This document shows positions 1 to 9,174 of a stretch of DNA of 25,422 nt, one piece after another. Every line of letters starts with the position of its first letter. Within the stretch, counting starts at the first letter, position 1. The notes under the pieces were generated by a model. The model ran no database searches, was not told where the DNA came from, and saw only the letters and a program-made list of their open reading frames with translations. The DNA is from Phoronis australis (Eukaryota; Phoronida; Phoronidae): NCBI GenBank assembly GCA_002633005.1, contig NMRA01000042.1, forward strand, positions 158,261-183,682. The letters are read 5' to 3'. A program made the translations under genes and the position numbers.

Positions 1-199
1 GGGGATGTGGAAACGATAATTCACACAGTCACGCTTACGTGCAGGCTGACGCAAGAATAGTAAAGAACAGCCAGCGACATTAGTTAAATCTGCTAACCAG
101 TTTGACTGAGATGCAATAAGCGAAAAACAAAATTTGACTAGCCATTTTTTTATTACTTCAAGATCATACACAAACATACATTATTGCCAACGTTTGAAT

Positions 200-322
200 T
201 CAGAAATCGACAGGCAGCAATGAAATCAGTAACCCAGTAAGGCACTTGTACTGTCCCTTCGGTCGCCCCACATCCTCTATAATCCAGCAGTTATATTCAT
301 CAAAATATTGAGAATTTGACAT
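200..322 (-). other. Unassigned 40-codon open frame in CpG-rich sequence
   Basis: In the minus sense an ATG at 320-322 opens MSNSQYFDEYNCWIIEDVGR and ends PVDF-stop at 200. Upstream (about 320-720) CpG dinucleotides are much denser than in the rest of the window. It could be a first exon of another gene, a mobile-element fragment or chance. It does not match the USP34 C-terminal region, and I do not recognise it. Confidence 0.25.
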
Positions 323-689
323 CTTTCCGTGAGATTTGTTCGAAATACGAGAGCTTCCCACCTTAATAGAATTTGGAGGGTTGGCAAAACCATTGTCACA
401 TTTCTCTGGCCTGATTTTTTCGAATATATGTTTTATCTAGTGCACTGCAGACGGAAACACAGCGCTGCAGACAAAGTCGCTGAAAGCAGAGGTTTTGATG
501 CTGGCGGCGTTCTTAATTTTTGCAAACAAGGGAAGAAAATAAAGTGACAAAAAGGTTCAAGTATTATATTTTGAAGTGAGTTCATGACCCAAGACAATAA
601 CTCGTTACCTGTATTGTAATTCAGATTGCTAAACCACCGTCTCGGAGTCCCGATCTCGATCGTCGATCTTTTTCTAAAAGTCAGGGAAT

Positions 690-900
690 CGCGCGTTTCC
701 TTAGCACTAGGCGCTAAATCTTCATTCTTTAAAAGTCGGGGATGGGTGCTTAACCGAGAGGTGGGCGCTTAACAGGAAATCTTCAAAAATCGCAGGGGGG
801 CACTTAACTGAGCAGTGGGCGGTTAAATCGAAAATCCACTTAAAGTCGGGGATGGGCGGTTAACTGAGCATGGGCGTTAACCCGAACGATTACGGTACTT
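690..900. repeat. CpG-containing GGGCG(C/G)TTAA repeat block
   Basis: Short imperfect units such as GGTGCTTAACCGAG, GGGCGCTTAACAGG, GGCACTTAACTGAG, GGGCGGTTAACTGAG and GGGCGTTAACCCGA recur, interleaved with AAAGTCGGGGATGGG (twice, at about 732 and 843). The block ends near CGATTACGGTAC. It resembles GGGGGCGCTTA...TACGGTA repeats that I recall from marine invertebrate genomes, but the name is not certain. Confidence 0.7.
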
Positions 901-1009
901 GCAAACAATATAGCTAGATTCACATCAGTGCTATTTAGAACTTGCTTGTAAGTATAATCAAAGACAGATGACACAACAGCAAACCTCTCTCAATAGCCAG
1001 TTAACTCAC

Positions 1010-1147
1010 CCCGTTTATCTTCTGACATACACAGCAGATGTCACCATCGGTCTCTACTTCCTCCATCAAACTGCGGTAGGAAGTGAGACTAGCTAGAAGA
1101 CTGTCCAATAGAGTACTACCCTGGTCATTCAACACTTGACCGTGAAC
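1010..1147 (-). CDS. USP34: USP34 exon 35: last exon seen in the window
   Basis: Residues 1446-1491 (phase 0/0, 46 codons). The peptide starts VHGQVLNDQGSTLLDSLLAS and ends DGDICCVCQKING. The first half matches human V-Q-S-Q-V-F-S-E-A-N-C-A-N-L-I-S-T-L. The C-C-V-C-Q-K end is not something I recall from human USP34. The acceptor is CTCTCTGTAG and the donor is GGG/GTGAGT. No later exon could be placed below 1010, so the gene continues outside the window. Confidence 0.87.
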
Positions 1148-2353
1148 CTACAGAGAGATGAGACAGTGAAGGCAAAAGACCTGCAAGTCTTCTATTCACA
1201 AATTATCTCACAAGGAAATACTTGGTTGTGTTTTTGAGAATTCACAGACATTTGATAGTTACAAACACAGGCAACAAAAGCACAGTATACACGCTTACTC
1301 TGCAACATGATTCAGAAGATGCTCAAAGCATTGGTATTATTAGAAACATTAAGGCCAACATTAACTTATATGTAGAAGCAAATAAATATTAAATAGATGG
1401 AAAACTCATTCTTTGTTTTCCCATGCCAACAAAACTTTATGCCAGACAACTATTGAGTTTACTGTCCTCTCTAATGTCCATAGGCTGCACATATTATATG
1501 AACATGACAATTATTAAAAATCTCACTCACCTTTGGAAAGAAGTTGCAAAAGAACTGGTAAATGATAGGATTGTTGAGCGACTGTCTCTCGTCCAATAAG
1601 ACGGCGTCAACATAATCGATGAAGTAGGAACTATTGCACAGTGCATCGATACAGGACTTGTCTATGTGCTGGAATTTAAAGTGAACGCCAATATTAACAT
1701 CATCACTAGAATCAAAGGTTAAGACTTCATCACCACACAGGTTGTAAATTGCATAGCTCCCTGAGACTAGATCAGTTAAATATGTCGGTGTCAATATGTG
1801 AATCATGTAATATGACATACCATTGATTTACTCTTGTTTAGAATTCAGATTTTTTATAACTACAATAAGTCACCAGCAGAGGGAGTTGCCAGTTGACTGG
1901 GAAATAAAGGCAAAGTTTTAGTGATCAACATTGGAATGAGACTGCTGGATCACACAAATAATTACAGTGTGAAAAGCTAACCAAACGAATACTATTCTGA
2001 AGCAGCTCAGAGCATTCACGTGTTCCCAATAGGTGATTTTTGTTTCAATTTATTTGTCAGAAATCTTCACAAAAACAGAGAACTGGTGACAATTTACAAT
2101 TTAATCTCAATAGCAATAATTAGCTTGCCTCTGAAAGGTAGATAGAGCTACTAATTCTTACTGGAGTCCCACTCGATGTAGTAGATCCCATTGCAACTTG
2201 GCAAACAGTTCGCGCAGGAGAACATCGCAAGCATACCAGTTTAGTAGCTTAGGTCTAATCTTTGTACTCAAAATTGTAAAAGGTCAGACCCCTGGCCCTG
2301 AATGAGACTTCCCAAAAAGTCCAGCATCTCCAATGTGTCTATACAGTGCTCAC
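1148..2353 (-). other. USP34: Introns 33 and 34 of USP34
   Basis: Apart from exon 34 (1531-1668) these introns contain AT-rich sequence without recognisable elements. A CCAGCAGAGGGA motif near 1873 resembles a CTCF core but is too short to call. Confidence 0.7.
1531..1668 (-). CDS. USP34: USP34 exon 34: C-terminal region
   Basis: Residues 1400-1445 (phase 0/0, 46 codons). The peptide starts HIDKSCIDALCNSSYFIDYV and ends YQFFCNFFPK. It includes A-V-L-L-D-E-R-Q-S-L-N-N, equivalent to human C-I-L-M-D-E-R-T-F-L-N-N. The acceptor is AAATTCCAG and the donor is AAG/GTGAGT. Confidence 0.92.
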
Positions 2354-2557
2354 CTCAGAGTGGTAGATCTCATTCCATAACTTGGGGAAGTAGAGAGAAT
2401 GAAGAGGCACAGCTTCATACGCCACTAGAGCACTTAAATTGACAATGGTCTCATTCACATTTTTCTGGTTGACTGCCATACGACACAAGAAGTCAACAAA
2501 CACGTGATAGGGAGAGAAGTAGGCATGCAGTGCGCTGTCATAGTCATCATCAATACC
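2354..2557 (-). CDS. USP34: USP34 exon 33: C-terminal region
   Basis: Residues 1332-1399 (phase 0/0, 68 codons). The peptide starts GIDDDYDSALHAYFSPYHVF, contains LSALVAYEAVPLHSLYFPKL, and ends WNEIYHSE. At 204 bp this is the longest exon in the window. The acceptor is TTAATTGCAG and the donor is GAG/GTGAGC. Confidence 0.94.
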
Positions 2558-4243
2558 CTGCAATTAAGAAGAGGAACAAAACACTTATAATACAAAGGAC
2601 CACCTGCCAAGCTAAAGGAACATTGAGAATGTCTCATCAGAGACTTACTACAAGTCACGAGACTTGAAATACGCCGGTTGCCACCTGGCAGCAAATAAAT
2701 GACATAAAGATACACTCTCCACTAGATAAAAACCTTAACTTCATAGAATCATACTTTAAGCATTATGTACTATAGTGAATCATTGCCTTGTTAACTAGAG
2801 AGCACTAGGGGCTTTGGGAATGTATCTCATAAACATTTATTATTATTACAAAACAGTTTTGTAATGACAGTTATCTGCAAAAACTACTCAAAATTATAAA
2901 TAGAATAATGTCATCTTAAGCCACAGAAATAGTTACAAGTGAATTACACAACTGCTGCTCGATGAATACAGCTAAGCACAAAGCACCAAAAACCAAAATA
3001 AAATTTGATATTAGATAAATCACCACAATAAACAGTTAAAAGGTCTTCTAATAATTCAAACAACAAACTCATAATCATTTACCGGAAAAAATCTTCAATT
3101 TAAGACACAATATAATAGACAACGACCTACAAAAATGTGTATAACTTTTCAACAGAAACAAAAATAAAGGAAGATTTTAATTTCTTGATTATTTTTGTTA
3201 AAAATTGAAAATTACCAACAAGACTACCCGTACCTACCTTAGCACACTCTAGTTGATTATTTCTCAACATCATGTGAAACTGGGGCCGGGCTGGCCTCAC
3301 ATTGGACTTGGACGATGGCAGCTTCTGTCCTCGCCTCGGGAAGAACGGACCACATGACACTGAATAGTTGAAAAATGACGAGGTTCACAAATATTTTCAC
3401 GAAAAATAACAAATGGAAATGAAGTAAGCAAGTTGTATATAACCTTACTTTTTAAAACATCAAATGGTATTTTAATAAGCAAACAAATTGTGGTAACATT
3501 GAAAATCTAAGTTTTTGTAAATTTAAACCTTTTGCACTTTACATAGGCGTTAATACTAATTCTTGACTGGCCACATGTGTGCCAGATCAAGGACTACAAA
3601 AACTGTCCAATTTCTATTTTGCATTGAACTGTGCGTCAGCGTAGCTCACAAACAGATTGGAAATGAATAACATGGATTACTGTCTTGTAGGATCTTAGTG
3701 ACAAGTTTGTGCATTGAGCAGTAATAGTAATCATTTTTCTGAAAGTAAAAAGTATGCAGAATTATTTTTTTTTACTTTATACCAATCTGTTATTAATTAG
3801 GTAATATGACGATGTGTTTTTTTGTAAAATTTATCACAAAAGAAAGGAACATAACTCATCATGTAAAAGTGGAATATTTTACAAACAAATCGTAACAATG
3901 TTTTAAGAACAGTGCATAAAGCATAGTATCTGAAAGTTTCATATGAATCTGATGAGTCATTCCTGAGACATGAAGGTCTGTAGCCAGTTTTGGCCATTTT
4001 ATTAGTGTCCAACATAACCTCTAGGTCTTAGTGTTTAGTAATTCCAAGCTGACAATAAACTGATCCCACATTGATGTAAGGGTAGCATTGTGTCGATGCA
4101 GACGAACACAAAATTGACAATCTTTCCGATCGGAGATTAATTTTAATGGCAATGCTGCAGCAGCTTACAGCAGAGACACAAAACTTAGCAGTCAAGACTG
4201 GAAGACACTGGTTGTCTCAGCAGACTGGTGACTGCTTACTTAC
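2558..4243 (-). other. USP34: Introns 31 and 32 of USP34
   Basis: Two introns (2558-3237 and 3360-4243) on either side of exon 32. They are AT-rich, with no repeat array, RNA gene or convincing open frame. The short minus-strand frames here are read-through from exons or chance. Confidence 0.75.
3238..3359 (-). CDS. USP34: USP34 exon 32: C-terminal region
   Basis: Residues 1291-1331 (phase 1 in, 0 out). The peptide starts VSCGPFFPRRGQKLPSSKSN and ends LRNNQLECAK. It matches human L-G-P-Y-F-P-C-R and G-K-S-N-I-R-P-P-R-P. The acceptor is AACTATTCAG and the donor is AAG/GTAGGT. Confidence 0.92.
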
Positions 4244-4348
4244 CCGGTGTGTTACTTTCTTGGAAGGTGGAGTGATTGTGATAGAGGAATGGCACAATCG
4301 CTTGTACACTCTCACTTTGGTAGTTCATTACCATCTCTTTCAGAGTAT
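4244..4348 (-). CDS. USP34: USP34 exon 31: C-terminal helical region
   Basis: Residues 1256-1290 plus one base (phase 1 in, 1 out). The peptide starts DTLKEMVMNYQSESVQAIVP and ends HNHSTFQESNTP; human has V-P-F-L-Q-H-N-H-C-T-Y. The acceptor is TTTTCTTCAG and the donor is CCGG/GTAAGT. Confidence 0.92.
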
Positions 4349-4430
4349 CTGAAGAAAATAATGCCATAGACTTTTTTGTATTTCTTGTAATATATATCAC
4401 TTCTTGGATTATAATGTACATATTACACTT

Positions 4431-4637
4431 TGCATTTCACATACTTGCATTCCTTGCACTGCCTGGCATTTCTCACACATTGCATTCATTGTATTGCTTT
4501 GCATTTCTCACACATTGCATTCATTGTATTGCTTTGCATTACTCACACATTGCATTCATTGTATTGCTTTGCATTACTCACACATCATTGCCTTCACACT
4601 ACTGTCTTGTATTTCTCACAAGTCATTGCAATGCAGT
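4431..4637. repeat. 35-bp minisatellite (intron 30)
   Basis: CTCACACATTGCATTCATTG recurs at 4472, 4507 and 4542, with a changed copy at 4577 and partial copies at both ends. It makes all three plus-strand frames open with repeated Cys-Ile-His peptides, which should not be read as genes. It lies upstream of the exon 31 acceptor. Confidence 0.93.
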
Positions 4638-5182
4638 ACTCTTTTAGCACTACATGCCTTTCACCAAACTAATCCTTTATCCTATCAGAATTATGTTTTT
4701 ATACAATATTCCAACTGATTGACCATTTTATGGCTAGAATTGTTGGATATCTGCAATGGATCGTGGGACACTGGTAAGCCAAGTAGAATAAAACCAACCA
4801 ATGAAACTCAAGAACATACAAATACATTTGCAGCCAACAGATGGCGAGGAACACTGTATATGCCACAACTATCTATTCTCTCTCTGTTGCATGTTGCATA
4901 GGTTACTTAACATTGCGATGATATCACTACATAACATATTCTTGAACAACATGCATTTTTGCACTCTTAATATCTATGAAGACAGCAAGAACACAGCGAT
5001 AGAAAGCCTGGTATGTGTATTTGGCTTATGGAAAACACAGAAAATAAACTGTTAAATGTATTGGCTGTATGAGCTGTATGAGCTAATGAGCCTGTAAAAA
5101 GTGGTTAACATACTTTGGGCCACATGCCTTTGATACAAATAAACGTGACTACATATAGATATAAAATCAACCACATTCCTAC

Positions 5183-5299
5183 CTAGTGAAGCTTGTCTAA
5201 CTTCTGACGGATTGTACGAGTTAAGAAGAGTGAGTAGTTTACGAGTCAGTTCCATTCTCTCCTTCCATGACATCAAGCATGCTTTGGTCTCACTGCCAA
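5183..5299 (-). CDS. USP34: USP34 exon 30: C-terminal helical region
   Basis: Residues 1217-1255 plus one base (phase 1 in, 1 out). The peptide starts VGSETKACLMSWKERMEL and ends NSYNPSEVRQASL. It matches human W-Q-E-R-I-E-F-A-H-K-L-L-T-L-L-N-S-Y. The acceptor is TTCCTTACAG and the donor is CTAG/GTAGGA. Confidence 0.93.
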
Positions 5300-5654
5300 C
5301 TGTAAGGAAGTAATAGATATAAACACCATCAACTCAGATGCCATTCTTGAGTCAGTTGACATTTGTTAACAGGATACTTAGACTTTCAGCAGCATTCTTT
5401 ACTGTGCATATTTATACAGACACAATTTTTTGTTCATGTAAACATTTTCTCTGTAATCAAAACTAAATGCCATTTCACCAAAACTCCCCTTATTTGTCAG
5501 TGACAAAGCTCTATGGATGTGTAATGACTACCTAGGATGACATGAAGAACAAAACTGAATTGTAGATTTGTTAAAGGTGATACTGTGCAATTCCACAACA
5601 CAATGGCTGACAAAACCAACTTAAAAGATGTTATGGTTAACAAAGGTAACATAC

Positions 5655-5790
5655 CTCCGTGGGAACGTTTCTCCACTTGGTGCCTGGCCACCTTCAGTAC
5701 CGGAGTCAACAGGGACAAAAGGTCAATGAGTTCACTGGTCACGTGACAAGCAGTTGCCTCGTGGTACATGGCATAAACCGTGCTGAAGGC
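5655..5790 (-). CDS. USP34: USP34 exon 29: C-terminal helical region
   Basis: Residues 1172-1216 plus one base (phase 0 in, 1 out). The peptide starts AFSTVYAMYHEATACHVTSE and ends VLKVARHQVEKRSHG. The M-Y-H-E-A-T-A-C-H-V motif is identical in human USP34 as I know it. The acceptor is TGTTTGCAG and the donor is GGAG/GTATGT. Confidence 0.94.
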
Positions 5791-6030
5791 CTGCAAACAC
5801 AAAGTGTACTTACTTTAAGTCACTTTGAGATATATTTAACTCCTTAATTATGGAAAACGACAACAATAACAACATTAGCAAATAATATATATGTTCATGG
5901 ACACAACGACAAAAATATTTTTATTTTATGACATTCTATTATTGATATTGCACAAATTATAATTATATGAAACTGACCTTATTATATTTTACTTTATCTA
6001 CGTTTAATTTTAAGTTCTTTCAACACATAC

Positions 6031-6109
6031 CTCACTAAACATCTGTAGTCCCTGGTTGAACACAAGTAACAGTCTATCGTCCGTGGAGTCGACCAGAATT
6101 TTCAAAGCT
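6031..6109 (-). CDS. USP34: USP34 exon 28: C-terminal helical region
   Basis: Residues 1145-1171 (phase 2 in, 0 out). The peptide is T-ALKILVDSTDDRLLLVFNQG followed by LQMFSE, matching human E-D-R-L-L-V-V-F-N-R-G-L. The acceptor is ATTTCTTGTAG and the donor is GAG/GTATGT. It has no ATG-started open frame and was found by filling the gap in the model. Confidence 0.91.
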
Positions 6110-6495
6110 CTACAAGAAATTTCAACTCCAAATAACAAAAAAATTGTTACAGAAAATTTATTCACTGAAACGATCAAAAGTGTTCAGTTGCAGGTCACCC
6201 AAATGTTAAAAAGCCTGACTGAAAACACCTTCGGAGACAAAAACCAACAAGCTTCCAAGATAAAACAAGTTTGTGATGGTTTTAACCAAAAACACACTTA
6301 TGAGCTCCATAGTGCAATCATGGAAAATAAGAAGACAGTTTTAATCATTCGACCACAGAATTTAAATTATTGCTTCTGGCACATAAGAAGAAAGCATGGC
6401 AAGCCTGGCAGAATGAGACCAACATAATAGCAACATTAGTGGTGAACCAGGGATGTGCATATACAATGTGGCTTCAATTGACATGATGTTAAATT

Positions 6496-6692
6496 CTAAT
6501 GAATACTTCTCTCAGCACTGCTGTTGTGTGCGACTGCATACTTATGTGATAAGCAAATGCCATCTTTCTATCAATACTGCCACTGCTTACTTATGCGACA
6601 AGCTTCTGCCATCCTTTACTCAATACTGCCTCTGCCTACTTACGTGACAAGAGTCTGCCATCCTGCTCGAGCTTCAATACTCTGTAAGTAGA
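6496..6692. repeat. 49-bp tandem copies of exon 27 end plus its 5' splice site
   Basis: The exon 27 border at 6644 is repeated at 6595 and 6546, exactly 49 bp apart each time, with a more decayed fragment before that. Each copy contains the ACAAG-x-x-x-CTGCCATC core of the exon (plus strand) and the intron flank. Both copies read ATAAGT where the true donor reads GTAAGT (minus sense). Confidence 0.85.
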
Positions 6693-6801
6693 GAAGGATA
6701 GTGCTCTTCTTAAACTGAGTGATGGCCTTGAGCTCATCTTCCGAGCTGTCGTCATACTGGGTCACCATCAAACGCATTATACGAAACAGTTCTTCAACAG
6801 C
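6644..6801 (-). CDS. USP34: USP34 exon 27: C-terminal helical region; donor inside 49-bp repeat
   Basis: Residues 1093-1144 plus two bases (phase 0 in, 2 out). The peptide starts AVEELFRIMRLMVTQYDDSS and ends SIEARAGWQTLV; human has A-V-E-E-L-F-N-L-M-Q. The acceptor is GTTTCTTTAG and the donor is GTCAC/GTAAGT. No long ATG frame marks it. The exon end and its donor are repeated in the downstream intron with a 49-bp period. Confidence 0.92.
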
Positions 6802-7236
6802 CTAAAGAAACAGAGAAGACACGATTAGTAAGAGTAGTACATAGATCAAAATGAAAACAAAAATTTGAATGAATTTTGTTCCTCCACAGACAACTTTTAA
6901 AAAATGTACTTAACTGCTCCCATGCACTCGGCAGGATACAAGAAAATAGCAGTAAGAATAACAAGAGTATAATTATGCTTTCGATACAACAAAGAGTAAT
7001 TAAGTTTAAAACTAGTAACACCACAAGAGAGATCAGTTATGTAAAAAATATGATTATACAATGAATGAGGTTTACCACTTAACAAAACTAATCAAACACT
7101 GGTTCTCTTCACACAAATGCACGGATTATCTCATGAATGCCCAAATGCTTGTTATTAGTTTGAATTCTCATATTAATCTGAAAGTTACAGCAAACCTAGA
7201 GGATATCAAATTAATTCTCATTGTTGTTCAACTCAC

Positions 7237-7414
7237 TGAAGTATACTGAGCGATATACGGCGTGATGTTCTTGAAAGCCCACTGGATGTTCTGGTGTTGA
7301 GCCAACTGACGTGTGAATGACCTCGACTGTTGACAGCAGAGACGTAGGATGCCGTAGTACGCTGGTAGCATACACCGGTTATGTAGTACCACATCTTGGT
7401 CCTCGTGATCAGCT
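7237..7414 (-). CDS. USP34: USP34 exon 26: C-terminal helical region
   Basis: Residues 1033-1092 (phase 2 in, 0 out). The peptide starts L-ADHEDQDVVLHNRCMLPAYY, contains QHQNIQWAFKNITP, and ends IAQYTS. The acceptor is TTTATTTTCAG and the donor is TCA/GTGAGT. A diverged second copy of its acceptor and first ~25 codons lies just upstream in the intron at 7451-7526. Confidence 0.94.
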
Positions 7415-7450
7415 CTGAAAATAAAAGCATAAATAAAACTTCAATATATT

Positions 7451-7526
7451 TAGAATGCCGTTGTATGTTGAAAGTATACTGCAATTATGCAGATCCAGTA
7501 CTACGGTTTGGTTCTCATGACCAACA
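7451..7526 (-). pseudogene. Diverged partial duplicate of exon 26 with its 3' splice site
   Basis: In the minus sense, TTTCAG is followed by a frame reading VGHENQTVVLDLHNCSILS and TYNGIL. Exon 26 reads ADHEDQDVVL-HNRCMLPAYYGIL over the same stretch. The copy begins 112 bp upstream of exon 26 and keeps an AG acceptor in the right phase after exon 25. It has no donor of its own and runs through the exon 26 polypyrimidine tract to a TGA just past the true acceptor. It is most likely a decayed exon copy. Confidence 0.85.
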
Positions 7527-7668
7527 CTGAAATCATAATCAGTTTGAATCAAATTTCATTGGTAGTCTTGGAAATCGACTTAACGTAGAAGACATAGCAA
7601 TATCATTTATTCACAATGTTATCTTTGAAATTATACATGAAAACAACAAAAGTGATCCACCAACTCAC

Positions 7669-7859
7669 AGAATATAGTTGAAAGCTATGTTCTTGGTCAC
7701 ACTGTTGTTAGACACGATCAGCTTAACATTCTCTGGACAGTCGATGCAGACCTGGTACCAGAACACCAGTAGAGCTTGCTTGTTGTGGTTGACAGCAATA
7801 GGGGGCTCTGACAGCTTGGGCTGGAACAACTGCCACAGGTCGAGGAAGTACGGAGAAAA
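7669..7859 (-). CDS. USP34: USP34 exon 25: highly conserved helical block
   Basis: Residues 970-1032 plus two bases (phase 0 in, 2 out). The peptide starts FSPYFLDLWQLFQPKLSEPP, contains NHNKQALLVFWYQVCIDCPE, and ends VTKNIAFNYI. It is one of the best conserved blocks against human USP34. The acceptor is CATGTTTCAG and the donor is ATTCT/GTGAGT. Confidence 0.95.
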
Positions 7860-8020
7860 CTGAAACATGAAAATTGAGACATGTGCTATGAGGAAAGGGT
7901 AAGAAAGGCTGCAGACAATAAAAAATTGGCTGATAACAGAATGTTCTTTTCTCACAACTAAAATTTTTGCAAAAATCTGAACACCGAAGTATGGTCTGAG
8001 GCATCAAATTTATTGAATGA

Positions 8021-8252
8021 ATTAGTGACCAGAGACTGCAAATTAGTTACAACAGGCTAAAATCATCCTCAAAATTAGTGACTGTAGACTAGAAATTAGT
8101 GGCCAAAGGCTAAAATCATTCAAGGAATTAGTGACCTTAGACTAAAACCATTCTATGAGTTAATGACCATACACCAAAATCAATCTAGGAATTAGTGCAC
8201 GCAGGTTAAGAATTAGTAATCACGGACTAAAATATCTCTAAGAATTAGAAAC
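8021..8252. repeat. Old, degenerate ~53-bp tandem repeat (intron 24)
   Basis: AATTAGTGACC-like blocks recur at about 8021, 8042, 8074, 8095, 8127, 8159, 8191, 8212 and 8243, each followed by GACTAAAAT(C)ATTC-like sequence. The spacing alternates near 21 and 32 bp, so the original unit was probably about 53 bp. Divergence between units is high. Confidence 0.75.
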
Positions 8253-8399
8253 TGTATTATTATTAAAATTAGCAATATAATTAAAAGCCATGAATGAGCT
8301 TTCCAAAATACCATACAAAACATTATCTGAAAAATACTGTTATCAGTAAATGCTAGGTAGTTCTCATAGTGATCATCACTAGTGTAAGAAACACCATAC

Positions 8400-8485
8400 C
8401 ATTAACTTTTCTGTTTTTGACACTAAGCACACAGTCAAGAGTGCAAAGTAAGCCACCAGACTGGTGGTGTCATGCACTGCTGCGT
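8400..8485 (-). CDS. USP34: USP34 exon 24: C-terminal helical region
   Basis: Residues 941-969 (phase 1 in, 0 out). The peptide is D-AAVHDTTSLVAYFALL followed by TVCLVSKTEKLM; human has D-A-A-V-H-G-T-T-K-L-V-P-Y-F. The acceptor is GTATTTGCAG and the donor is ATG/GTATGG. The polypyrimidine tract before the acceptor is itself a 25-bp tandem repeat. Confidence 0.93.
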
Positions 8486-8488
8486 CTG

Positions 8489-8575
8489 CAAATACAACAC
8501 AATACAATACCATATGATACAACACAATACAATACCATATGATACAACACAATACAAAACAATACAATACAACAG
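8489..8575. repeat. 25-bp repeat forming the exon 24 polypyrimidine tract
   Basis: ACAACACAATACAATACC begins at 8494, 8519 and, in a changed copy, 8544. In the minus sense it gives a T/G-rich run (TGTATTGTGTTGTAT) directly in front of TTTGCAG of exon 24. Only three bases separate the repeat from the acceptor. Confidence 0.88.
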
Positions 8576-9092
8576 AATGCCATTGGTATTCTGACTCTGA
8601 ACCCAACCTGAACTTGACCAATCTAAAGTATATAAACCAAATTGTAGAAGTGTAACTCAGCAGGTGATTCAAACAAGAAAAATGCAATGTCCTGTGATGC
8701 TGAAAAATTCTCTAAAAGTATGTTGCAGGGTTTCTATCTGAAAAATGGCATAATGACACTTCAGTCCACAAGATGGCGTTGGTTATTCACAAAGGTATAA
8801 TCAAGACAATTTTCCAGCCACAACTGTCAAGATTGTTTTTGAAAATGCATGCTTATCCATTTAAAAGGGAACAAATACACAAAGCCTAGTTTTATATATG
8901 GCATCAAAAATTTTCGGAAGCCATGAAAAACCACTACATGGTCTCCAGAAAAAGCCCACAGATCTTTTTCTGGAAATCTTTTTCAAAGTGTACCAGGGCC
9001 TGTTCTCATAAAATCGTGGTGCAAGTCCAAACACTCCCCAATATCAACAAATGCCTGAGCCTCCAGTAACGAGACATCCCCTCCACACTGAC

Positions 9093-9174
9093 CTGCATAC
9101 ATTCGAGCCGTTTTCAGCAGCCTCAGTAGATGTTCATAAACCTTATGAAGAATGTGTATAGCCTCCGACGACAT
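9093..9174 (-). CDS. USP34: USP34 exon 23 (short form): C-terminal helical region
   Basis: Residues 914-940 plus one base (phase 0 in, 1 out). The peptide is MSSEAIHILHKVYEHLL-RLLKTARMYA. The acceptor is TTTCCACAG and the favoured donor is GCAG/GTCAGT. The reading frame stays open past this donor for 36 more codons. A second donor (CCTG/GTACAC, exon end at 8994) lies exactly 99 bases further on in the same phase, so a longer in-frame form is possible. Confidence 0.88.

Larger units (their letters stand above)
5300..7236 (-). other. USP34: Introns 26 to 29: content besides exons
   Basis: 5300-5654, 6110-6495 and 6802-7236 hold AT-rich sequence without recognisable elements. The plus-strand open frame at 6056-6427 starts inside exon 28 antisense and has no family match. 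Confidence 0.7.

Noticed and set aside
1471-1818. The full minus-strand frame around exon 34 as a coding region
   Set aside because: USP34 similarity starts only after AAATTCCAG at 1668 and stops at the GTGAGT donor at 1530.
1872-1884. CTCF-like CCAGCAGAGGGA, and scattered AGATGGC motifs (4840, 8771, 13180, 14721)
   Set aside because: Single short matches with no supporting arrangement; expected by chance at this length.
4404-4718. Three overlapping plus-strand open frames rich in Cys, His and Ile
   Set aside because: They are translations of the 35-bp minisatellite in all three frames; the period is not a multiple of three, so the same text recurs in each frame.
6056-6427. Plus-strand open frame of 123 codons
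   Set aside because: No family resemblance, overlaps exon 28 on the opposite strand, and is A-rich as expected of chance frames here.
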